A stretch of 64,000 nucleotides of DNA, taken from the NCBI RefSeq assembly GCF_023920705.1, contig NZ_CP094657.1, positions 1,612,001-1,676,000 of the forward strand, in the 5' to 3' direction. This DNA comes from Acinetobacter sp. XS-4 (lineage in GTDB: Bacteria > Pseudomonadota > Gammaproteobacteria > Pseudomonadales > Moraxellaceae). The position numbers were made by a program, and so were the translations under genes. Numbering within the stretch: position 1 is the first letter of the stretch; each line of letters starts with the position of its first letter. Positions 54,693-64,000 of this stretch are shown one piece after another. The notes under the pieces were generated by a model. That model was given only the letters and a program-made list of their open reading frames with translations. It made no database searches and was not told the DNA's origin.

Positions 54693-55608
54693 AAGAAGCA
54701 TGTTTTAGTTCTGATAAGAATGTAGTGATTTCATGCCCAAATTTTTTCGGTTCGGTTAATAAAGGTGTATGGCCTGAGCGCTCAAAATATATTGCTTTTG
54801 CATGTTCAACACTATGTGCAATAAGTGTCTGTCCAGTTTCTGGATAAAGTGTTGAATTCCGACCAATAAAGAAGGTTGTTGGGCATTGTAATTGTTGAAT
54901 GGCTTCACGATAATCTTCATTGTGATAAAGATAATTTTCGACATACCAAAATAAATAATCTAGACGTTGAATTGGTAATAAATATTTTTGTAGAAAAGGT
55001 TGTTTGAGCGCTGTTTTAAAAACTAATGGGCTAAATGGATTGCTACTTTGTAACTCAATAAAATCTACCCAAAGACGAACTAGTTCTTGTCGATCTGGAA
55101 GTGCTAATTCATAAAGATATTTAGCATTTTTGTGCTTTAATAATAATTGATAGATATCATTTAATAATTGTTTGAACTGGGGGTGCAGAGGGCCGAAGAG
55201 ACCATATTCCCATGTTGAATCGACAGATATTTTTGGTGTTTGATCGATATGTAAATAGGCTTTTAACTGCTGAGCCAGATGAGCATGTTTCATACCATGC
55301 ATGGCTGTCGTGGCACCCATTGAATAACCCATCAAGATAAAGTTATCGAGTTTTAATTGTTCTATTAAATGGGCGACATCTTGCCAGTGGCTAGAAATTG
55401 CATCTTGTTCAGGGATTGCACAGTTCTTTGAACCCCCAAAACCACGCCAGTCAGGAATAATAAACTCATATTCTTTACGGTTTGCATAAATAAAAGGGAG
55501 CCATTGCCAGCTTTGCATGCCAAGACCAGATAAAACCAAAACTGGTTCACCACGACCAACACGACGTACAAATAAGTTTTCCCGATCGGGCATGGTGTAA
55601 TATGGCAT
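54691..55608 (-). CDS. Alpha/beta hydrolase
   Basis: A 305-residue hydrolase with VLVLSGLGMQSWQWLPFIYA near 28, FIIPDWRGFGGSKN near 50, the nucleophile elbow FILMGYSMGATTAMHG (about 91-106) and a catalytic end ERSGHTPLLTEP (near 278). It is cytosolic. It lies 2 bases downstream of the PadR regulator, so the two form one operon under the operators at 56217-56275. The substrate is unknown. Confidence 0.85.
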   Translation of the reverse strand: MPYYTMPDRENLFVRRVGRGEPVLVLSGLGMQSWQWLPFIYANRKEYEFIIPDWRGFGGSKNCAIPEQDAISSHWQDVAHLIEQLKLDNFILMGYSMGATTAMHGMKHAHLAQQLKAYLHIDQTPKISVDSTWEYGLFGPLHPQFKQLLNDIYQLLLKHKNAKYLYELALPDRQELVRLWVDFIELQSSNPFSPLVFKTALKQPFLQKYLLPIQRLDYLFWYVENYLYHNEDYREAIQQLQCPTTFFIGRNSTLYPETGQTLIAHSVEHAKAIYFERSGHTPLLTEPKKFGHEITTFLSELKHAS

Positions 55609-55610
55609 GA

Positions 55611-56171
55611 CTATTCTCCAGCTACGCTATCTTGAGCAAAGCGTTTTAATTGAGGGATGACTTGTTCCAACCATTTGATCCATTCACTTTCCATCGTAAT
55701 CCCAAGTTCTAAGATCATTTTGTGAATGTATAGCACACGGTTATCTAGATCATCGTTATCTTTAAAATCCTTATCATAAATACTTTGATAAAGTTTCAGT
55801 TTCTCTTGATGTAAACCAAGATGTCTTAACAGCTCAGGTAATATCTGATTATTGCTCAATTGTGCTTCAGCACGCAATCTAACCATTAAATCATCACGAA
55901 GCTGCGCGGGTTCACTTTGTTGTGTCATCCATGAAGCTAGTTCAATACGCCCCAACTGTTCAACTTGATAGGTCTTTTTTCGACTATTTTCCATTTCATT
56001 TTCTAGCGTTGAAACCCAACCTTTTTTAAGCATGTGATTGAGTTCACGATAAATTTGCTGATGGGTAGCATTCCAGAAAAAACCGATTGAACGATCAAAC
56101 CGGCGGGCAAGTTCGAACCCTGTACTTGGTCGTTCAAGCAAACTGGTTAATAAAACATGAGGAAGTGACAT
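55611..56171 (-). CDS. PadR-family transcriptional regulator
   Basis: A 186-residue winged-helix repressor. The DNA-binding front is LTSLLERPSTGFELARRFDRSIGFFWNATHQQIYRELNHMLKKGWVS (about 8-54), with the C-terminal four-helix VirR-type dimer domain after 95. The ATG at 56171 (MSLPHVLLTSLL) is chosen by the family start; a frame from 56225 would add 18 hydrophobic residues that overlap the operator. Divergent from fadH; a perfect palindrome lies between, so it likely represses both units and reacts to a fatty acyl or phenolic ligand. Confidence 0.85.
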   Translation of the reverse strand: MSLPHVLLTSLLERPSTGFELARRFDRSIGFFWNATHQQIYRELNHMLKKGWVSTLENEMENSRKKTYQVEQLGRIELASWMTQQSEPAQLRDDLMVRLRAEAQLSNNQILPELLRHLGLHQEKLKLYQSIYDKDFKDNDDLDNRVLYIHKMILELGITMESEWIKWLEQVIPQLKRFAQDSVAGE

Positions 56172-56216
56172 GGCAATCCGGTTTGTAAGCAAAAGTAAAG
56201 TGTGACTGATGAGATT

Positions 56217-58331
<2,115 letters not shown>

Positions 58332-58401
58332 ATTTTGTGGGGCATTTCTTTATAAGGAAATGCCCCTAACTTTATTGGTTAAATTACAGGATAAAATAAC
58401 A

Positions 58402-58809
58402 ATGATACTTGAAACTACAAAACAGTCTTTAGAAAAATGGCATCACATGATTCAGGCAGGTAATTTGTCCAATCTAAATGATTTACTAGCAGATGACGTA
58501 GTTTTTCGTTCACCAGTTGCCTATAAGCCTTATGAAGGAAAGCAGGTCGTTTTCTTCATTCTTACTAATGTTATTCAGGTGTTCGAAAACTTTACATATC
58601 ATCGTGAGTTCTATACAGAAGATGGCGAGAATGTAGTGCTTGAGTTCAGCGCTAATGTCAGTGGTAAATCATTAAAAGGTATTGATATGATTCGTTTTAA
58701 TGAACACGGCAAAATTGTTGATTTTGAAGTAATGATTCGTCCAATGAGTGGCTTAGCTGCGCTGGCTGAACAAATGGGTATAAGAATTGCCAAGTTTCAA
58801 CCACAATAA
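58402..58809 (+). CDS. SnoaL/NTF2-like protein
   Basis: A 135-residue cone-fold protein. The start has SLEKWHHMIQAGNLSNLNDLLADDVVFRSPV, then the beta-sheet core (FTYHREFYTEDGENVVLEFSANVSG) and the ending DMIRFNEHGKIVDFEVMIRP. These are typical of nuclear-transport-factor-2-like proteins, which include isomerases and small hydrolases. AGGA lies 10 bases before the ATG at 58402. It is 70 bases after fadH and likely in the same transcript. The function is unknown. Confidence 0.8.
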   Translation: MILETTKQSLEKWHHMIQAGNLSNLNDLLADDVVFRSPVAYKPYEGKQVVFFILTNVIQVFENFTYHREFYTEDGENVVLEFSANVSGKSLKGIDMIRFNEHGKIVDFEVMIRPMSGLAALAEQMGIRIAKFQPQ

Positions 58810-58847
58810 TTTTAGTAAATAGCCTAAGTAAAATAGGGATTAATAGA

Positions 58848-59564
58848 ATGTGGTTAAAACTTTCAACTTTAGCATTGTTACCTGTACTTTTTGTGCAGGG
58901 AACAAAGGTTCGTAAGAATACACCACGCTTGCTAGAAGCCAGTGGTGAAAGAGAAGGCATGGTTGGCAAGGGCAGACCATTGTCTCTGCTTATTTTAGGA
59001 GACTCTGCCGCAGCGGGAGTTGGTGTTGAAACACAACAAGACGCTTTATCTGGCGCAATTATTTCTGAGTTACAAGATCAATATTTGATAAGTTGGAAGC
59101 TTCACGCAAAAACAGGTGATACTACTAAGCAGGTTTTTCAAGCTTTACAGCATTTAGAGCAGCAAAATTATGATGTTGTTGTTACATCTATTGGCGTTAA
59201 TGATGTGACAAAATTAACGTCAGCAAATTCATGGATAAAACAACAAAAGCAATTATTTGAATATATACAAGCACGTTTTCAACCTAAACTCATTATTGTT
59301 TCAGGCGTTCCTCCCATGCAACATTTTCCAGCTTTACCCAATCCATTGGCTTGGTTGTTTGGAAAATACGCGGAGCAAATGAATCAAGTATTATATAAAT
59401 GGGTAGAAGCACAAAACCAATTTAGATTCATTCAATATGATATTGAAAGTTTTCAAGCATTGAATCTGTCTATGGCAAGTGATGGCTTTCATCCGAGCAA
59501 AGAAATTTATGCAATTTGGGGACAGCAGGTTGCAGCATTAGTGCGGCAATCATTTAACTCATAA
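58848..59564 (+). CDS. SGNH/GDSL-type lipase or esterase
   Basis: A 238-residue hydrolase with an N-terminal hydrophobic segment (MWLKLSTLALLPVLFVQG) that may be a signal or anchor. Block I LLILGDSAAAGVGVETQ with the catalytic Ser in GDSAAAG lies near 47-62; block III VVVTSIGVNDVTKL near 111-124 (G-x-N-D); block V ASDGFHPSKEIYAIWG (D-x-x-H) near 210-225. All four SGNH residues are present. Probably acts on lipid or short-chain esters. It starts 38 bases after the NTF2 gene. Confidence 0.88.
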   Translation: MWLKLSTLALLPVLFVQGTKVRKNTPRLLEASGEREGMVGKGRPLSLLILGDSAAAGVGVETQQDALSGAIISELQDQYLISWKLHAKTGDTTKQVFQALQHLEQQNYDVVVTSIGVNDVTKLTSANSWIKQQKQLFEYIQARFQPKLIIVSGVPPMQHFPALPNPLAWLFGKYAEQMNQVLYKWVEAQNQFRFIQYDIESFQALNLSMASDGFHPSKEIYAIWGQQVAALVRQSFNS

Positions 59565-59583
59565 TCAGAGGTCGTGATTGGAT

Positions 59584-60678
59584 ATGGGCATATCTACTTT
59601 AAATAAAATTAAAGCTTTCGGTTCAGAATTGTTTGACTCAGTACTCGGTGCGGAACAGCCAAAAATCTATTATGACCCACAAGGGAAAATTAAAGATGTT
59701 TTGGATAAGTTGCCCCAACTTAAGCAAAAGTATCGTCCTACGCCATGGTTAACTAATAATCATGTTCATCTTTTATATTTCGATATTATTAGAAAAAAAA
59801 CCATTAAGCTTGAATATGACCGTATTGACCAGCTCAGCATGAAAGATGGTGGCGTAACTGCAATTGCATGGTATGGCTATAATCTTCCAAAAGCGACTCC
59901 TACAGTTGTTATCATGCACACCATTACAGGAACACCTGAAAGTATGCGTGAATTGGTGAGAGATATTCATCAATATACGGGGTGGAGAATAGCACTATGC
60001 TTACGCCGTGGGCATGCGGGTTTACCTATGCCTGTACCGCAGATTTCTCTTTTTGGGTCAACCAGTGACCTTAAAGAACAGCTCACCCATATTCAAAATT
60101 TGTTTCCTAAATCAGATTTGTACGCTGTCGGGTCTTCTGCTGGCACAGGATTGCTAGTTCGTTATTTGGGAGAGCAAGGGACTGACACACCATTTAAAGC
60201 TGCTTTTGCAATGTGTCCAGGCTACAACACTGAGATTGGCTTTAGAAATGTTCACCCGTTCTATAGCAAAATGATGACTAAAAAATTATTCAAATATTTT
60301 ATTCATCCTTATCAAAGTACATGGAACCAGGTTGCTTCTTTAGAAAAAGTTCTTGCAACGACGAGTCTCGAAGAGTTTGAAAAAGAATACTTTGAAATGG
60401 CTGGCTTTCAGGACTATCAAAGTTATTGTCAGGCAATTAATCCAATTTATGTATTTGAAAATGTCAAAATTCCATTAATGATTCTTAATGCTGAAGATGA
60501 TCCAGTATGTTCAATTAAAAATTTAGAGCCTTATAAAGAAACTATTCAGCAAATGAGTAATATTGCGGTGGTAACCACTAAAAAGGGAAGTCATTGTGGT
60601 TTTTACGAAGGTTGGAAAAGTACCTCATGGGCAGCTAAATTAATATCGGATTATTTTATGGTTGATCATAAAAAGTGA
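59584..60678 (+). CDS. Alpha/beta hydrolase, YheT-like
   Basis: A 364-residue hydrolase with TVVIMHTITGTPESMRELVR (about 107-126), the nucleophile elbow DLYAVGSSAGTGLLVRY (about 180-196), ILNAEDDPVCS (catalytic Asp near 300) and SHCGFYEGW (His near 338). The layout matches the EMB8/YheT branch of alpha/beta hydrolases, some of which act on phospholipids or medium-chain esters. The ATG at 59584 is taken over a TTG two codons upstream. It is close to the SGNH gene (19 bases). A terminator follows. Confidence 0.85.
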   Translation: MGISTLNKIKAFGSELFDSVLGAEQPKIYYDPQGKIKDVLDKLPQLKQKYRPTPWLTNNHVHLLYFDIIRKKTIKLEYDRIDQLSMKDGGVTAIAWYGYNLPKATPTVVIMHTITGTPESMRELVRDIHQYTGWRIALCLRRGHAGLPMPVPQISLFGSTSDLKEQLTHIQNLFPKSDLYAVGSSAGTGLLVRYLGEQGTDTPFKAAFAMCPGYNTEIGFRNVHPFYSKMMTKKLFKYFIHPYQSTWNQVASLEKVLATTSLEEFEKEYFEMAGFQDYQSYCQAINPIYVFENVKIPLMILNAEDDPVCSIKNLEPYKETIQQMSNIAVVTTKKGSHCGFYEGWKSTSWAAKLISDYFMVDHKK

Positions 60679-60700
60679 CGGTATTGCCGTAATTGATTAA

Positions 60701-60731
60701 ATAAAGCCCATTCAATAGATGGGCTTTATGG
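60701..60731. terminator. Terminator after the YheT-like gene
   Basis: ATAAAGCCCAT (60701-60711) and ATGGGCTTTAT (60719-60729) pair around a TCAATAG loop; shared with the convergent metal-dependent hydrolase. Confidence 0.8.
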
Positions 60732-60741
60732 TTTTATCTGA

Positions 60742-61587
60742 TCAGGATAAAAGTAATTTTGAATTTTTTAGTCCAATTTTGATTTTAGTACTAGCAACGA
60801 GGTCTTTTTCGTCAGTTTGGTTAGGATGAAAATCAAAGCGATAATAGTCAAAAAATTTCGGAGTTAAAACTTTATATTGTGTTGTCATAAAACCAAGAAA
60901 CTTACGCCAAGATTTAAAATTAAGTAGTTGGCGATCCCGTTTCATAAGAACGAATTGATAGATTGTTGAGAAGCCAGTAATTAAAAATAAACTTAAAGTA
61001 AAGACGGTGATACGTGGGAGATATGCATTTAGCCCACTTCCATACAAGTGTTCATAAAGATCAAATGCCACAGCTTTATGTTCAGTTTCTTCAATACTAT
61101 GCCATAACCATAAATTACGAATAGTTGAGTCTGTCATCAGTTCATTAACAGACTGCATCATGCTAACCACAAGTACTGCGGTGTAGTGTTCAAGGCCTAC
61201 CGTTACAAGTAAGTTCCATTTTTTACTAAAAACTTTTTCAATGCTCTTTAAAACAAGACCAGTTACTTTTTCTAAAGATTCAGGATCTAAACCATGTTGT
61301 TGTGCGCTCACATGAAAAGCATGATGTTCTTTAGAGTGCATTGCTTCTTGCCCAATAAAAGCACTGATTTCGCGATCTAGAAGTTCATTTGACTTTGCTT
61401 TTGACCGTAATGCTCGAACTGAACGAACAAAATATGATTCACCCTCGGGGAACAATGTAGATAAACCCGTAAAATAATGTGTAAAAGTGGGTTCGTTATT
61501 ACACCAATAGCGAGGTACGTTTTCAAAATTATAGTCCATACGACGGACTGGAAATGAGGCAGGCACGCGATTTGATACGGTATTCAT
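60742..61587 (-). CDS. Predicted metal-dependent hydrolase (COG3687)
   Basis: A 281-residue protein with a helical di-metal fold. Histidine/glutamate motifs are FIGQEAMHSKEHHAFH (about 77-92), VGLEHYTAVLVV (about 130-141) and HSIEETEHKAVAFDLYEHLY (about 160-179), as in PF10118 proteins. A basic C-terminus and one weak hydrophobic stretch (about 195-218) are seen. GGAG lies 7 bases before the ATG at 61587. It is next to lipid hydrolases, which suggests a lipid function. Confidence 0.82.
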   Translation of the reverse strand: MNTVSNRVPASFPVRRMDYNFENVPRYWCNNEPTFTHYFTGLSTLFPEGESYFVRSVRALRSKAKSNELLDREISAFIGQEAMHSKEHHAFHVSAQQHGLDPESLEKVTGLVLKSIEKVFSKKWNLLVTVGLEHYTAVLVVSMMQSVNELMTDSTIRNLWLWHSIEETEHKAVAFDLYEHLYGSGLNAYLPRITVFTLSLFLITGFSTIYQFVLMKRDRQLLNFKSWRKFLGFMTTQYKVLTPKFFDYYRFDFHPNQTDEKDLVASTKIKIGLKNSKLLLS

Positions 61588-61772
61588 TTTAAGCTCCAAT
61601 CTTCTTTTAATTAAAGTTCCAAAAAGGAACTTGATTAAAAATTACATCTCAGAATCTGGAACGTCAATGCTTTTTCAAGTGAAAGGGGTAGGTTGTCCTA
61701 AATTGATATCTAGGAAAACTTTAAAGACAAATTGAAGTAAGAAAAGTAAAACTGATAATTTTAATAATATTT

Positions 61773-61803
61773 AAAAAGCCCAAATCAACTGTTTAATTTG
61801 GGC
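61773..61803 (-). terminator. Terminator of the lipoprotein gene
   Basis: On the minus strand GCCCAAAT pairs with ATTTGGGC around a 10-base loop, then five T follow. Confidence 0.75.
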
Positions 61804-61819
61804 ATATTTATACAAGAAC

Positions 61820-62293
61820 TTAGTTTTTAAGCGCTGGTGTAGCAGCAGCAATTGCAGCGGCAACAGCATCATCTTCAGTTTGAGATGGTTCTGCTGGCTT
61901 AGCAGGTTTAGACTGAGCTTTCTCAGGCTTCGGCTCTGCTTTTGGCTCAGGTTTAGGTTCTGGCTTAGGCTTTGGCTCTGCTTTAGGTTGTTCAGAAACA
62001 GTTGTTTGTGAATTTTGCTCAGAATGGGCAGGACGAGTTTCACGGCGAATTTCAGTTGTGGTATTCGCTGTTTCTTCGTGATGAACTTCGACTTGCGTTG
62101 GTTCCTGAGTTTGAGCTTCTTCAGTTTTAACACTTTCTAAAGACTCAAATTTTGCAGGTTCAGCAGGCTTAGGTTCTGAAACAGCAGTTTCAACCTTTTC
62201 TTGCTCTTCTTCTGGTGTTTCTTTTTTGACACATGCGGTTAACAATAGTCCAGCTGCAATAGCAGCACAGATTAAAAGTTTTTTATTTGCCAT
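61820..62293 (-). CDS. Hypothetical lipoprotein with Lys-Pro-Glu repeats
   Basis: A 157-residue exported lipoprotein. The signal sequence MANKKLLICAAIAAGLLLTAC ends in a clear lipobox LLTAC (Cys at residue 21). The mature part is acidic and ends with a stretch of PKPEP/PKAEP repeats (KPEPKPEPKAEPKPEKAQSKPAKPAEPSQ region, about 105-135), as in rigid periplasm-spanning spacers. It is probably anchored to the outer or inner membrane; a partner is not known. A longer frame from 62308 is less likely. Confidence 0.7.
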   Translation of the reverse strand: MANKKLLICAAIAAGLLLTACVKKETPEEEQEKVETAVSEPKPAEPAKFESLESVKTEEAQTQEPTQVEVHHEETANTTTEIRRETRPAHSEQNSQTTVSEQPKAEPKPKPEPKPEPKAEPKPEKAQSKPAKPAEPSQTEDDAVAAAIAAATPALKN

Positions 62294-62450
62294 TGTCCTA
62301 AACAACATTTAATTGAGGAGCTCGCATTATAACAGCAAAAGAGAATGAAAAAATCATGTGAGATTGACCTAATTTTTTATTAAAAATGCTGATAGAATAG
62401 CCAGTTGTTTAATGATCTTTGAATTGGTGCGGTTTGACTTTGCTTTATAG

Positions 62451-64000
<1,550 letters not shown>

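Noticed and set aside
61771..62133. 120-codon Lys/Leu-rich frame overlapping the lipoprotein
   Set aside because: Frame-shifted reading of the same Lys-Pro-Glu repeat DNA; no start signal.

Overview
The window looks like a chromosomal segment of an Acinetobacter of the calcoaceticus-baumannii group. The base composition is AT-rich. The soluble PQQ glucose dehydrogenase at 4220-5662 is almost residue-for-residue the classic Acinetobacter enzyme. Other gene families (cyd operon, fru operon, argD/argC, clpSA, pyrG) fit a gamma-proteobacterium. The organism is inferred from protein recognition only; no rRNA or tRNA gene was seen.

Layout. 1-4219 is an accessory, gene-poor stretch. It has a cut-off alpha/beta hydrolase, an apparent small RNA gene flanked by two perfect CRP-type sites, an orphan phage-like protein, a SulP transporter and a possible phage-like gene fragment. 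4220-9849 holds gdhB, a universal stress protein, a PAS-GGDEF-EAL signalling protein, a second sRNA-like locus and a MarR regulator. 9850-10707 looks decayed. 10708-16231 is the fructose PTS operon (fruB-fruK-fruA, minus strand) with a long leader hairpin. 16552-25952 is mixed housekeeping (brnQ, a map paralogue, a LysR regulator, grxD, argD, a CBS protein, DUF2750). 26127-26366 carries a 106-bp tandem repeat beside a terminator. 26369-31119 has small hypothetical proteins, ftsY, a nitroreductase, DUF2057 and GNAT proteins. 31132-34466 is a complete cytochrome bd operon including the small genes cydP, cydX and ybgE, preceded by four phased repeats. 34845-36808 is a YqiJ / Rieske / PfkB cluster. 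37189-45035 contains an M16C protease, pldA, a KtrAB-type potassium system and ilvA. 45143-52797 contains rpiA, a YgjP-type peptidase, a large lipoprotein, argC, an anchor protein and clpSA. 53164-54643 is the most striking locus: a DAHP synthase gene preceded by two successive aromatic-rich leader peptides and a full set of mutually exclusive RNA helices, a textbook-like attenuator that appears duplicated. 54691-61587 is a lipid/ester-oriented cluster around fadH with a PadR regulator and paired palindromic operators. The window ends in a lipoprotein gene and the first about 494 codons of pyrG.

How the parts fit. Several units are clear operons: fruBKA, cydPABX-ybgE, ktrAB, pfkB-rieske-yqiJ, rpiA-ygjP, clpSA and padR-hydrolase. 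The regulation that can be read directly from the DNA is the most informative content: CRP-type sites, the PadR operator pair, the aromatic attenuator, the phased cyd repeats, and many bidirectional terminators between convergent genes.
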